NCBI RefSeq assembly: GCF_004368405.1 | Contig: NZ_SBJH01000110.1 | Span: forward strand, 1-64,000 | From: Olivibacter sp. XZL3 | Lineage (GTDB): Bacteria > Bacteroidota > Bacteroidia > Sphingobacteriales > Sphingobacteriaceae | Direction of reading: 5' to 3' | DNA: 64,000 nt | Shown here: positions 17,342-26,336 of the stretch, one piece after another | How positions within the stretch are numbered: the stretch's first letter is position 1 | How the letters are laid out: every line of letters begins with the position of its first letter | Program-made: the position numbers and the translations under genes | Notes under the pieces: generated by a model | Seen by the model: only the letters and a program-made list of their open reading frames with translations | Told to the model about the DNA's origin: nothing | Database searches by the model: none

Positions 17342-18157
17342 ATGAGAACAATTATTGTCGCGACAGATTTTTCTGATATCGCTGAAAATGCCGTTGAATA
17401 TGCCGCCGCCGGTGCAAGTATTATTAAGGCGAAAATTATTCTTTTCAATTCCTTTAAGTTACCATTACACGCATCCAACACGATTCTTTCTGTAGAAAAC
17501 GTGCAGCATTTAGTTGACAAAAGCATAGCTGCCTTAAAGAAAAGGGCCTCTGAACTACAACAAAAATACGCTATAGAAGTGCACACAGAATCGAGCTTAC
17601 TGAATGTAGAGGACGAGATTGAACGGCTTATAACACATCATGATGCAGAAATGGTTGTTATGGGCATGGCGCAACGTTCGTTAGAACAGGATTTACTAGG
17701 CAATACCACAACCAACGTCATTCAAAAACTCAAGTTCCCTGTTCTAGCTGTACCATTGGGCGTTAGTTTCAACGGAATAAAAAGAATTTTATATGCTTGC
17801 GATGTGGTACGAGGTATCCAAAAACAGATTTTAGATCGAATTAAGGATACCGCGGGCCTTTGGAATGCCGAGGTGGAGGTTTTTAATGTCCAGGAAAAGA
17901 TCGCCGACTTGCAGGATGCAGAAATGCACCCGTCTCACCTTTTAGAAGGACAGATGGAAAACATCCAGTACTTTTATAAAAACGTTGAATCAAACGCTAT
18001 CATTAAAGAGATAAAAAGTGAAATTGAAAGCTATCGACCCGATTTACTGGTTATGGTTCCCAATCGGTATGGTTTTTGGGCTTCCATTGTGCATAGAAGT
18101 AAAACGAGGATGATGGCCGCGGGCTTGGACATCCCATTGTTGTCTATACCTCTTTAG
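17342..18157 (+). CDS. Universal stress protein (two UspA domains)
   Basis: About 270 residues with an N-terminal UspA domain (IIVATDFSDIAENAVEYA at the start, VVMGMAQRS then a nucleotide-loop region LLGNTTTNVIQKLKFPVLAVP near 125-145) and a second, degenerate half (ILYACDV to LLVMVPNRYGF). Such proteins bind ATP or act as stress-response modulators in the cytoplasm. The start is placed at ATG17342 (MRTIIVATDF), three codons after ATG17333, because this matches family N-termini. The SDR gene follows after 11 bp, so both are likely in one transcript. Confidence 0.88.
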   Translation: MRTIIVATDFSDIAENAVEYAAAGASIIKAKIILFNSFKLPLHASNTILSVENVQHLVDKSIAALKKRASELQQKYAIEVHTESSLLNVEDEIERLITHHDAEMVVMGMAQRSLEQDLLGNTTTNVIQKLKFPVLAVPLGVSFNGIKRILYACDVVRGIQKQILDRIKDTAGLWNAEVEVFNVQEKIADLQDAEMHPSHLLEGQMENIQYFYKNVESNAIIKEIKSEIESYRPDLLVMVPNRYGFWASIVHRSKTRMMAAGLDIPLLSIPL

Positions 18158-18168
18158 TTACGTAGTTT

Positions 18169-18957
18169 ATGATGAATATTTCACTGAAAGATAAAAACGC
18201 ATTAGTTTGCGGCAGCAGTGACGGCATCGGGTTAGCTGCAGCGCAAGTTTTGTCGGGTTTAGGGGCCAATTGCATTCTTTTTGCCCGCAACGAAGAGAAA
18301 TTGAAGACAGCTGTGGCCAGTCTTCATAAGGTACCCGGTCAGGAACATCGGTATGCCTTGGCGGATTTTAATAAACTGGCTGAAGTTGAACTTGCCATTG
18401 ATCAATTGGTAGCAGATTCAGATATACACATTCTAATAAACAACAGCGGCGGGCCTTCTCCGGGCCCGCTCTTAAAGGCCTCCTCCAAAAATTTTCTCGA
18501 AGCTTTCCATAGACATCTTTTATGCAACCAGCTTCTCGCTCAAGCAGTGCTGCCAAGCATGAAGAAAATTGGCTACGGCCGAATTATCAACATCATATCA
18601 ACCTCGGTAAAAACGCCTCTCCCCGATTTGGGTGTTTCAAATACGATCCGGGCGGCGGTGGCGTCTTGGGCCAAAACACTCGCTAATGAATTAGGCCCAT
18701 TTAACATCACGGTAAATAATGTTTTGCCCGGCGCAACAAAAACCAACAGGTTATTAGATTTGATAAAGGACAGCGCCCAAGTGCAGGAGAAAACGAGCTT
18801 ACAGATTGAAGAGGAAATGCTTAAAAGCATCCCGATGAAAAGATTTGGCACAGCCGAGGAAGTAGCCAATGTGATTGCCTTTCTTGCCACGCCGGCAGCA
18901 TCTTATATAAGCGGCACCAATATTCCTGTGGATGGTGGCAGAACGCCGTCTTTGTAA
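18169..18957 (+). CDS. SDR-family oxidoreductase with altered active site
   Basis: 262 residues, Rossmann-fold short-chain dehydrogenase: cofactor motif ALVCGSSDGIGLA near residues 11-23, NNSGG at 91-95, the active-site strand IINIISTS (Ser144/146), and the C-terminal ISGTNIPVDGG. The usual YxxxK catalytic pair is replaced by SNTIR (157-161), with Ser in the Tyr position and Arg in the Lys position. Family relatives with this variant exist, so it is not necessarily a defect, but chemistry by the classical mechanism is in doubt. Probably cotranscribed with the upstream stress protein. Confidence 0.88.
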   Translation: MMNISLKDKNALVCGSSDGIGLAAAQVLSGLGANCILFARNEEKLKTAVASLHKVPGQEHRYALADFNKLAEVELAIDQLVADSDIHILINNSGGPSPGPLLKASSKNFLEAFHRHLLCNQLLAQAVLPSMKKIGYGRIINIISTSVKTPLPDLGVSNTIRAAVASWAKTLANELGPFNITVNNVLPGATKTNRLLDLIKDSAQVQEKTSLQIEEEMLKSIPMKRFGTAEEVANVIAFLATPAASYISGTNIPVDGGRTPSL

Positions 18958-18994
18958 CGCTGAGGGCTATACTGAACGCAGTTATTTTTTTATT

Positions 18995-19037
18995 AGCGCT
19001 TCTCCCGGGCTTCCTGATGTAACCGGGGAGAAGTGCT
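18995..19037. terminator. Hairpin between convergent genes
   Basis: AGCGCTTCTCCCGG (left arm) can pair with CCGGGGAGAAGTGCT (right arm) around a loop of about 14 nt, in the 85-bp gap between the SDR and GH16 genes. Neither side has a proper T-run on the transcript side, so termination is likely but not certain. Confidence 0.5.
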
Positions 19038-19041
19038 CCGT

Positions 19042-19848
19042 TTAGTCATGTACGTAATACCGCACGTAATCAACTTTCATAGTGGCTGGAAAAATAGCTT
19101 CATCTACCCCCATTTTTCCACCCCAGTTTCCACCGACAGCAATATTTAACAACAAACGAAAAGGCTGATCAAAAGGCCATTCGTCATGCCCCTTTTTGCT
19201 ATTGTCAAATCGGTAATAGCATAGGTTATCTACAAAAAACTGAACACCTTGCTCATCCCACTCGATGGCGTAGGTATGAAACTCGGTATAGGGATCTTTG
19301 ATAAAAATTCCTTTCGTCTTTTGCGTACCGATAACATGATTAAATCTTTTGGTATGTACGCTTCCGTAAACCGTATCCGGAGTGAAGCCTACATGTTCCA
19401 TAATATCTATCTCGCCACTACTCGGCCAACCGCCATACCATGATTCTGTTGGCAGCATCCATATGGCCGGCCATAGACCTCGGCCCACTGGCAAAACAGC
19501 TCGAATTTCCAGTTTCCCATACTTTATCCCCACCTGTTTCTTTGTGAGCATACGGGCCGAAGTGTAATTTTTCCCTTCCAAATCTTCTTTTCTTGCGGTG
19601 AGTAAAAGGCAGCCATTTTCCACTTTAACATTCGATGTATCCGCCTGCGTATAATATTGAAGTTCATTATTACCCCATCCATGTCCCCCTACGTCGTACG
19701 TCCAGAAATTGCTGTCGGGCAAGCCTATCCCATTAAACTCGTCCTGCCACTGGAGCTTCCATGCCAACTGGGCCTGCGCTTCTAAAGAAGCACTACAATA
19801 GAGTACTACTAGAACCCAGGTACCGATAAATTCGTTAAGGTATTTCAT
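19042..19848 (-). CDS. GH16 family secreted glucanase
   Basis: Beta-1,3(-1,4)-glucan hydrolase (laminarinase-like) with a signal peptide (residues 1-25, AQA cleavage). The catalytic GH16 motif GEIDIMEHVG gives nucleophile Glu146, Asp148 and acid/base Glu151. Supporting segments: LQWQDEFNG near the start, YGKLEIRAVLPVGRGLWPAIWMLP, FHTYAIEWDEQGVQFFVD and a C-terminal VDYVRYY. At 268 residues it is a single-domain enzyme without a carbohydrate-binding module. It probably acts in the periplasm or outside the cell. Its neighbours GH18 and the SusC/SusD pair are not contiguous, so it is not in a classical PUL. Confidence 0.92.
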   Translation of the reverse strand: MKYLNEFIGTWVLVVLYCSASLEAQAQLAWKLQWQDEFNGIGLPDSNFWTYDVGGHGWGNNELQYYTQADTSNVKVENGCLLLTARKEDLEGKNYTSARMLTKKQVGIKYGKLEIRAVLPVGRGLWPAIWMLPTESWYGGWPSSGEIDIMEHVGFTPDTVYGSVHTKRFNHVIGTQKTKGIFIKDPYTEFHTYAIEWDEQGVQFFVDNLCYYRFDNSKKGHDEWPFDQPFRLLLNIAVGGNWGGKMGVDEAIFPATMKVDYVRYYVHD

Positions 19849-19948
19849 GTCTTTAGGTTTATTAACTGGTCCACAATGAATAGCGAATATACGAATTCGT
19901 CATTAACATTTTTCCACCCACTTGTGCTGACATGCAATGCGTACAACA

Positions 19949-21481
19949 TCAGAGTTTATCAGAAGGGACCCGGTAGGTCGGATCTTCCCAGATGTTCACG
20001 GCGATCACATCTTGGGCGTTGTTCAAAAGCGCTCTGCAATCTTCGCTTAAATGCTTCAACTGAAGCCTTTTTCCGGCTTGCTTATATTTTTCGGTTAATT
20101 TATCTAAAGCAGTAATGCCCGACATGTCGGCAATACGGCTTTCTTTGAAGTCGATTACCACTTCCTCCGGATCATTATGTATGTCAAACTTCTCCATAAA
20201 AGCCATTGCAGAGCCAAAAAACAACGGTCCGTACAGCTCATAATGTTTTACGCCGTGGTCGTCCAGGTACTTTCTCGCCCGGATTCGCTTGGCGCTTTCC
20301 CAAGCAAAAACCAAAGCAGAAATCACAACGCCAATCAAAACGGCTAAAGCCAGATTATGCAAAAGCACGGTAATGACGGCCACTAACACGCCTACGAATA
20401 TATCCGACTTAGGCATCTTGTTTACAATACGCAAGCTCACCCATTCAAAAGTTCCAATGGCAACCATCATCATAACCCCCACTAAGGCCGCCATAGGAAC
20501 CCGCTCTATAAGCGGCGCTCCAAATAAAACAACCAACAGGATGGTCAAAGACGCGATGATGCCGGCGAGTCGCGTACGCGAGCCTGCCGACAGATTTACA
20601 AAGGTTTGTGCAATCATGGCGCAACCGCCCATTCCGGAAAAGAAGCCGTTTAACATATTCGCCGCTCCTTGCGCAACGCTTTCTTTATTGGCCTTCCCTC
20701 TATTACCAACGATTTCATCAACCACATTGAGGGTCAATAAGGTCTCTATCAAACCTACACCGGCCATTACCAACGAATAGGGAAAAATCACCTTCAATGT
20801 TTCCATATTGAACGGTACGGCGGGAATATGAAAAGGCGGAAAGCCACCACTGATTGAAGCGATGTCTTTTACCGTTTTCGTGTCAATATGAAACCCCAAC
20901 ACCAATAAAAATACAACCACAATAGCCACCAGCGAGGCCGGAACGGCCTTCGTTACTTTGGGAAAAAGCCAAACAATTGCAATGGTAAGCAGCACCAAAG
21001 CGAGCATAATATACAAGCTCGCTCCGCTGAGCCAAACGTCTACAGGTCCGTCGCTGACTTTAAATTGCTCCACCTGTGCCATAAAAATGATAACGGCCAA
21101 ACCGTTTACAAACCCATACATAACAGGTTGCGGCACCAGTCGAATAAACTTACCAAGCTTAAATACGCCTACAAGGATTTGCAGCAGACCTGCTAAGCTC
21201 ACCGCAGCAAAAACATAGTCGATTCCATGTAACTGCATTAAGGCGATTAGCACCACGACGGTAGCTCCGGCCCCACCCGAAACCATACCGGGCCGTCCAC
21301 CGAACACAGCGGTCACTAAGCCCATTATAAAAGCTGCGTACAGACCGGTTAAAGGAGAAAAACCGGCCAGGATAGCAAAGGACAACGACTCTGGAATCAT
21401 GGTCATAGCAACCGTTAAACCAGCTAAAATCTCGTTTTTATAGTCGACCTTCTGATTAAAATTAAATAAACTCAGAAACAT
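19949..21481 (-). CDS. SulP-family anion transporter with STAS domain
   Basis: Inner-membrane sulfate/bicarbonate-type permease. It has about 11 helices with the SLC26/SulP pattern (AGLTVAMTMIPESLSFAILAGFSPLTGLYAAF at the N-terminus, FFSGMGGCAMIAQTFVNLSAGSRTRLAGI near 265-293) and a C-terminal STAS domain (about residues 400-505; VVIDFKESRIADMSGITALDKL). The start is taken at ATG21481 (MFLSLFNFNQ), because the longer form from 21523 adds an unusual hydrophobic extension. Substrate not assignable: sulfate, bicarbonate and others are possible. It is separate from the DUF3037 operon upstream (about 200 bp). Confidence 0.9.
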   Translation of the reverse strand: MFLSLFNFNQKVDYKNEILAGLTVAMTMIPESLSFAILAGFSPLTGLYAAFIMGLVTAVFGGRPGMVSGGAGATVVVLIALMQLHGIDYVFAAVSLAGLLQILVGVFKLGKFIRLVPQPVMYGFVNGLAVIIFMAQVEQFKVSDGPVDVWLSGASLYIMLALVLLTIAIVWLFPKVTKAVPASLVAIVVVFLLVLGFHIDTKTVKDIASISGGFPPFHIPAVPFNMETLKVIFPYSLVMAGVGLIETLLTLNVVDEIVGNRGKANKESVAQGAANMLNGFFSGMGGCAMIAQTFVNLSAGSRTRLAGIIASLTILLVVLFGAPLIERVPMAALVGVMMMVAIGTFEWVSLRIVNKMPKSDIFVGVLVAVITVLLHNLALAVLIGVVISALVFAWESAKRIRARKYLDDHGVKHYELYGPLFFGSAMAFMEKFDIHNDPEEVVIDFKESRIADMSGITALDKLTEKYKQAGKRLQLKHLSEDCRALLNNAQDVIAVNIWEDPTYRVPSDKL

Positions 21482-21680
21482 AAGAAAAATTATAAAGGAA
21501 GAACAAAAATAAAAGGGAAACATAAGGCGAGAATAGAAACTTTCTGCCTATTGCAACACACAAATTAACCATGAAAAACTCTTGGTGAAAATCAAGGTGG
21601 TGTAAGCGGACTGCTGGTAACAAGTCGAATCATGGCACGCAAAAATAGATCTTTTTCTGTTCTTTTCAAAAAAGGGCCTG

Positions 21681-22064
21681 TTATAAAACCAGTTGCTCAA
21701 ATAGTTGATCCAATTTTTCTTCCGGATTGGCGCATAAACCCAAATGCACTTTTGAGGTCTGCAAGATGGTACTGCGTGCCGCTGTTAACCACCTAAACCG
21801 CTCGGCTGGCTCTAACGTACCAATTATACCGGCAGTTTTACCTCCTAAGCAAACCCGATTAAATGCTTCCAAATAGCACTTTAGGTCCTCAACATCCACT
21901 TCCCTATCCAGCATATGCCATTTTGCATCGTTCACATGAAAGCGCATCTGTAAAAATTTGTGTTTTGCACAATACAGTACTACACCGATATTTAGAAACT
22001 CCTCCCGTTCAACGCGCGGCACTAAACGTATCACTGCGTATTCAAACACGTGCCGCTCTTGCAT
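21681..22064 (-). CDS. DUF3037 domain protein
   Basis: 127 residues of the DUF3037 type: FEYAVIRLVPRVEREEFLNIGVVLYC, MRFHVND, and LGGKTAGIIGTLEPAERFRWLTAARSTILQTSKVH. The function is unknown. Two possible ATGs (22076, 22064) exist; ATG22064 has a GGAG Shine-Dalgarno 6 nt away. The gene overlaps the end of the HipA-like kinase by 23 nt with this start. In many genomes DUF3037 follows a HipA-like kinase gene, as here, suggesting that the two proteins act together. Confidence 0.78.
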   Translation of the reverse strand: MQERHVFEYAVIRLVPRVEREEFLNIGVVLYCAKHKFLQMRFHVNDAKWHMLDREVDVEDLKCYLEAFNRVCLGGKTAGIIGTLEPAERFRWLTAARSTILQTSKVHLGLCANPEEKLDQLFEQLVL

Positions 22065-22833
22065 CGTTAGCTCCATTTATAAAAATTGCTGAGTTTTCTA
22101 TCCGTGAATGTAAGAAGTAAGCGTAGGCCGAGCGATGTTCGTCTGCCGACTGAAAGGTAGGTTCGTTTTCCAACCAGTCTTCTGGAATGAGCGATACCAC
22201 TTGTTGAATAAATTCTGCATTCAGCACTTCCTTTGCAAAGGCGTCTACACTTTTCAGTTCCGTTGCCTGTTTCAATAACACATGATCTTTAATTTGTACA
22301 AATGGCTTAAGAGCCTGCTCCTTCCAATTGTGCCAACTATGGTGAAAATACAAAGAAGCGCCCTGATCAATCAACCAGAGCTCCTTATGCCACATTAACA
22401 TGTTGGTATTTTTAGCCGTCCGATCGACGTTCATAAGTAACGCATCTAACCACACGATCTTCGAGGCCAGCTGGGCATCCACCGTATAGGCAATGGGATC
22501 ATAGGTGATGGCACCCGACAGATAATGTACTGCCAAATTGAGTCCCACACTAAATTTCAGCAGATCTTGAATTTCTTCGTCCGGCTCCAATCGCCCAAAG
22601 TCAGGTTCCAGATGGGCAAATACCAGTTCGGGTACTTTTAGCTGTAGTGCCCTGGCAATTTCGCTGCCGATCAATTCCGCAATCAGCGCTCGTGTACCTT
22701 GCCCCGCCCCTCGAAATTTAAGGACGTATAGAAAGTCGTCATCTGCCTCAATAATAGCGGGCATGGATCCACCCTCGCGTAAAGGCGTTACGTATCTTAC
22801 TACGTTGACATTCCTTAAGTGTATTTCTTTCAT
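22042..22833 (-). CDS. HipA-like kinase (short form)
   Basis: A 263-residue relative of the HipA Ser/Thr kinase that lacks the usual HipA N-terminal subdomain. Visible kinase features: Lys39 in the YVLKFRG strand (ATP lysine candidate), acidic EL in the following helix, catalytic loop NVDRTAKNTN with N135/D137/N142, and an LIDQG metal-binding motif with D156. Its start codon overlaps the stop of the GH18 gene (ATGA), and its end overlaps DUF3037, so the three are translationally coupled. Full-length HipA is a toxin acting on GltX. The target and effect of this short form are unknown, and no HipB-type HTH gene is nearby. Confidence 0.75.
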   Translation of the reverse strand: MKEIHLRNVNVVRYVTPLREGGSMPAIIEADDDFLYVLKFRGAGQGTRALIAELIGSEIARALQLKVPELVFAHLEPDFGRLEPDEEIQDLLKFSVGLNLAVHYLSGAITYDPIAYTVDAQLASKIVWLDALLMNVDRTAKNTNMLMWHKELWLIDQGASLYFHHSWHNWKEQALKPFVQIKDHVLLKQATELKSVDAFAKEVLNAEFIQQVVSLIPEDWLENEPTFQSADEHRSAYAYFLHSRIENSAIFINGANDARAARV

Positions 22834-23918
22834 TGTTTTACGACCTCATCAATACCTTTAAGCAGTCCATCTCGATGGGTATCCAATGTAAGTTCCCAAA
22901 ACATGATACCACCCAGTTTGTTATCCAGCGCATACTTCGTTTTAGCCTTCACCGAACGCAGATCGTCGCCCGTAGCAAAAAGTTTCTCTTCTTTGTTGTA
23001 CCAATAAGGCGCTTTCGCTTTCTTGTCCCAAAAATATGCCCATCCATTCGCTGAAGTCAAGTTCTCAGCATAGGATTTAAAGTCGTATCCGCTTCTATGT
23101 TTACCGGCTTGGTATAATCCATTACTGAGGCTGGAAACATTTTCCCAAACCCGCGTATAAAAAGCAGCCCCGATCACCAACTTATTGGCTGGAATGCCCT
23201 TTCCCAATAAAAACTTCACCGCTCTGTCGGTTGATTCTTCCTCGTCTCGCGTGCTGAACAGCGGGGTATGGTGTCCGGTCACCGTAGCATATCCGTTTAC
23301 CAGATCATAACTCATGATATTTACACGGTCGACCAGCGGCATGATTTTCTCCCATTCTACGGATTCGTCTAAATACTTTTGAAAGCCCCCTGCAGCAAAG
23401 CTTAACTCATTTTCAGAACCGAGCGTCTGCCTTAACACTTGAATTAAGGCGGTAAAGTTCTCCTTATCTTGAACTTGAAATAAATGCCCGGGATGCCCTT
23501 CTATAGTAGGGTATTCCCAATCCAAATCAATTCCGTCCGTTTTGAAATAATCATTTACTTCCTTTACCGAACGAGCAAATTTATTTCGGCCGTCCGCCGT
23601 TGAAAACGCTTCCGAGCATGGAGCACAACCTCCCCATCCACCTAATGAAAGCATAATCTTCAATTTTGGATGGGTCTTTTTTAAAGAAACGAGGTATTTA
23701 ATGGTTGTAGAATCTTGTGCGTTATCCACATGTAATTCACCATCCTTGAGGTGACAAAAGCTAAAAATGATATGGGTCAATTTATCGACCTCAAAACGAT
23801 CTATCTTTTGATCATCTCCCGTGTAATAAGCAATAACCGAGAATTCGTTTTGCCCTCGAGCCGATAGATGGCCAAACAATAGTAAAACAGCAAATACGCT
23901 AAGTAATTTATGGTACAT
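22830..23918 (-). CDS. GH18 family chitinase-like hydrolase
   Basis: Secreted single-domain GH18, 362 residues, with a signal peptide of about 22 residues. The catalytic motif DGIDLDWEYP places the acid/base at Glu135 with Asp128, Asp131 and Asp133, the complete DxxDxDxE set. Other family parts: IAYYTGDD (strand 1), LSLGGWGG (strand 3), MSYDL and a terminal GIMFWELTLD. It likely acts on chitin oligomers or related N-acetylglucosamine glycans. ATG23918 is preferred over an upstream start near 23948, which would overlap a -7 promoter box. It is coupled to the HipA-like kinase by an ATGA overlap, an odd partner for an exported glycosidase. Confidence 0.88.
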   Translation of the reverse strand: MYHKLLSVFAVLLLFGHLSARGQNEFSVIAYYTGDDQKIDRFEVDKLTHIIFSFCHLKDGELHVDNAQDSTTIKYLVSLKKTHPKLKIMLSLGGWGGCAPCSEAFSTADGRNKFARSVKEVNDYFKTDGIDLDWEYPTIEGHPGHLFQVQDKENFTALIQVLRQTLGSENELSFAAGGFQKYLDESVEWEKIMPLVDRVNIMSYDLVNGYATVTGHHTPLFSTRDEEESTDRAVKFLLGKGIPANKLVIGAAFYTRVWENVSSLSNGLYQAGKHRSGYDFKSYAENLTSANGWAYFWDKKAKAPYWYNKEEKLFATGDDLRSVKAKTKYALDNKLGGIMFWELTLDTHRDGLLKGIDEVVKQ

Positions 23919-23945
23919 ATGGATTAAGTTTAAACAATTAAGTAA

Positions 23946-23953
23946 CAAACTTA
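23946..23953 (-). promoter_or_regulatory. -7 box upstream of the GH18 operon
   Basis: CAAACTTA on the + strand, i.e. an exact TAAGTTTG on the minus strand, 27 bp before ATG23918. No clear -33 TTG. It is the only promoter match upstream of this three-gene operon. Confidence 0.4.
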
Positions 23954-24018
23954 GCCAAAATGCACAGTATTCGCGAACAGAATCGGAACAAATATTTACT
24001 GGAAAAGGCGAAAAACAA

Positions 24019-24050
24019 TTGTAAAAGCAAAAACCAAAATTGTAGATTTG
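24019..24050 (+). promoter_or_regulatory. Promoter of the GNAT gene
   Basis: TTG at 24019-24021, a 21-bp spacer and a perfect -7 TAGATTTG at 24043-24050. The spacer is 1-2 bp longer than ideal. A transcript starting near 24057 supports ATG24171 as start, with a leader of about 114 nt. Confidence 0.5.
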
Positions 24051-24170
24051 TTAAAGAACTTGGAAGGTGGAGTATCGAGTGATATAGCCCAGATATGGAC
24101 GATAAAAAATGATCTAAAAAAAAAAAGCGTTTATCTTATCAAATCAGCCCATTACATAATACACAAACGA

Positions 24171-24482
24171 ATGAAAGCAGAATTCAGCACCCTCGAACTA
24201 ACCAAAAATACGGCAAACAGCCGTTTCGAGCTTTTGGTAGAAGATCAACAACCTTTTATCGAATACAAGGAACGTAATAAAAAGGTCTATTTGATACACA
24301 CAGAAGTACCCAAGGAGCTTGAAGGAAAAGGTGTGGGCGCTGCGCTCATTGAAAAAACACTCACCTATTTGGACCAAAACGGCTATAAATTGGTTGCCCT
24401 CTGCCCCGCCGTCGTCGCTTTCATCAGAAGACACCCGGAATGGAAGCGGCTACTCGATTTGGAGCAGACAGATATAGTATAA
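24171..24482 (+). CDS. GNAT-family N-acetyltransferase (small)
   Basis: 103 residues with the YidJ-like short GNAT fold: FELLVEDQQPFIEYK, a beta-hairpin KVYLIHTEVPKELEGKGVGAALIEKTL in which EGKGVGAAL is the acetyl-CoA binding loop, and KLVALCPAVVAFIRRHPEW near the C-terminus. The Cys/Pro segment LCPAVVAFIR is typical of this short subfamily. Translation from an upstream TTG at 24048 would add 41 residues but would start inside the promoter -7 box, so ATG24171 is used. Substrate unknown. Convergent with the HAD gene. Confidence 0.8.
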   Translation: MKAEFSTLELTKNTANSRFELLVEDQQPFIEYKERNKKVYLIHTEVPKELEGKGVGAALIEKTLTYLDQNGYKLVALCPAVVAFIRRHPEWKRLLDLEQTDIV

Positions 24483-24569
24483 TCAACTTTTCGTTCTTTT
24501 CTTTTTATCGCGGGTTCAACCGCTAGCGCCGCCTAATGCAAAGGCAACAGAAAGAAAGGCTTAAAAATG

Positions 24570-25289
24570 TTATAGCGAAAAGGCATTGCTCATCTTTTGC
24601 AGCGCTTTAGGAAGCGCTCCGAAATCGTCGATCTGTATATCCGCAGACCCGTTTCCCGCTAATACCAAATCTTCTTCAATACCGTCCACGTTAAGCCAAA
24701 TCGTTTTGCAACCGACTTCTTTAGCAGGAATAATATCCTTCTTGAACGAATCGCCAATTACTACACATGCAGCAGCATCCAGCCCGATCCGATCCACTCC
24801 GAGCTGATAAATCGCAGGATTCGGTTTGCGCACGCCTACCACAGCAGATTCCACAATATCGTTAAAATAACCAATCAACCCCAAATCGGTCAGCACCGAC
24901 TGAATATTACCATAAAAATTCGAAACCAACACCATCGGATAACGATCGGCCAGTACATCAAGGCTTTTTTTCGCATTCTCAACAGTAGAGAGAACAAGCT
25001 TCATGCAATGACCGACAATCGCTGCTATTTTCGATTCAAAATCCGCATCCAGTTTTAGATACAAAAATTGCTGCTGAATTTTCAAATGCAATACTTCGCT
25101 AAAAATATGGTGCGGTTTGATAATCGGATTAATGGCCAAAGACTTTTCGCCAAACGTGTAGGCCTCCAAAAACTGTTCGTAAGTCAGCATGATGCCTACC
25201 GCTTGATAAGCCTCCCAAATAACATTCGCCCAATGCCTACCATTTGTGTCGATAGTACCGCCGTAATCGAATAACAAGCCTTTAATCAT
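24570..25289 (-). CDS. HAD-family hydrolase (last gene of lipid-headgroup-like operon)
   Basis: 239 residues with an IA-type HAD fold. Motif I is LLFDYGGTID (Asp8, with Asp10 replaced by Gly: DYGGT not DxDGT), motif II VLVSNFYG, motif III around VGVRKPNPAIY (Lys) and motif IV VVIGDSFKKDI. The acid/base Asp of motif I is replaced by Gly, which is seen in some HAD proteins. It is 3 bp from the flippase-like gene upstream and is the last of five co-oriented genes. The likely job is hydrolysis of a phosphomonoester in the same pathway, but no substrate is visible. Confidence 0.82.
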   Translation of the reverse strand: MIKGLLFDYGGTIDTNGRHWANVIWEAYQAVGIMLTYEQFLEAYTFGEKSLAINPIIKPHHIFSEVLHLKIQQQFLYLKLDADFESKIAAIVGHCMKLVLSTVENAKKSLDVLADRYPMVLVSNFYGNIQSVLTDLGLIGYFNDIVESAVVGVRKPNPAIYQLGVDRIGLDAAACVVIGDSFKKDIIPAKEVGCKTIWLNVDGIEEDLVLAGNGSADIQIDDFGALPKALQKMSNAFSL

Positions 25290-25292
25290 ATT

Positions 25293-26336
25293 TTAACGTA
25301 TATTCATATTATCATTAACTTCTTCCAATACTTCGCCTGATTTGTCAACATTGCTTTTCGAAATTCGCATCAGCGCAAGGCCTATAATAATCCAAAAGAC
25401 CTCCCGGATCCGCATAATAATTCCAATAAAAATACCGGACGAAGCTGGCATGCCAACGCTTTTCAATGCCAAGGCCAAACCACCTTCCCGCGTTCCGAGC
25501 TGCATAGGAAAGAAAAATATTAAATTAGCGAATAACGACGAACCGGAACTGATAATAAGCGACTGAACAACACTCATATTCAACCCTATAGCCTTTGCCG
25601 TACAAAAAATTTCGATGCAGCCCACTACCCTTGCGATAAACTCGAAGGTCAAAGCTTTAAAAAACCGTTCCCTTCGTCTCGCGTACAATTCGGTGATCTG
25701 ATAATCGATCTCTTCAAGACTTTGCCGTTTTTCCGCCACAAAAACGCTCACCTTTTTCCTCAGGCCAGGAATTTTAGCCAATACCCTAAAGGTGCTTAAC
25801 GTAAATCCTTTTTTATAAACGCGACTAAACCAGTAACAAAGAACCACGCCGGTAACAAACATAATCGCACATCCCGTTACCATAATGGCATTAACCGGTA
25901 CATATATTAAAATCAAGACGATGGATGCGAGCCAAAACAATACATGCGAGAACATGTGCATAAGGCTATATAGCAAAACCGAAGAACTGGCCTTTTGGAT
26001 GCCCAAGTAAGGTTTCAGTTCCATAATTCGATACGGTTCACCCCCCAGTGCAACAAAAGGTGTGATATAATTGATAGCATAACCAGTGATGGTCAACTTT
26101 AGCACGGAGCCGAACGGCAAATTGCTGGCTGGTATAGCGGGCTCCTGAATGATCGCTTTAAAAGCAATCGCGTTAAAGAGGTAGATAACAAGCCAACTCC
26201 CAAGTACTGGTAAAAACCACCAACCTGTTTTCTTTATATTATCCCAAATAACGTCTATGCCCAAGGCGTATACCATGTAGCATAAGGTAGCTATCCCAAT
26301 AACGAAAAATAAAAGTTTATATAACTTGCTAGCCAT
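25293..26336 (-). CDS. Flippase-like LPG-synthase-type membrane protein
   Basis: 347 residues, about 8 helices, of the lysylphosphatidylglycerol synthase transmembrane (UPF0104) family. Pattern: NAIAFKAII at helix 2, ITGYAINYITPFVALGGEPYRIM as the conserved G-G-E-P-x-R segment (about residues 92-114), and PMQLGTREGGLALALKSVGM near residue 280-300, the second family signature. Such proteins flip or modify lipids, or donate headgroups. The start ATG follows the TAG of the upstream gene immediately. It is in the operon with the CDP-alcohol phosphotransferase and may move that enzyme's lipid product across the membrane. Confidence 0.82.
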   Translation of the reverse strand: MASKLYKLLFFVIGIATLCYMVYALGIDVIWDNIKKTGWWFLPVLGSWLVIYLFNAIAFKAIIQEPAIPASNLPFGSVLKLTITGYAINYITPFVALGGEPYRIMELKPYLGIQKASSSVLLYSLMHMFSHVLFWLASIVLILIYVPVNAIMVTGCAIMFVTGVVLCYWFSRVYKKGFTLSTFRVLAKIPGLRKKVSVFVAEKRQSLEEIDYQITELYARRRERFFKALTFEFIARVVGCIEIFCTAKAIGLNMSVVQSLIISSGSSLFANLIFFFPMQLGTREGGLALALKSVGMPASSGIFIGIIMRIREVFWIIIGLALMRISKSNVDKSGEVLEEVNDNMNIR

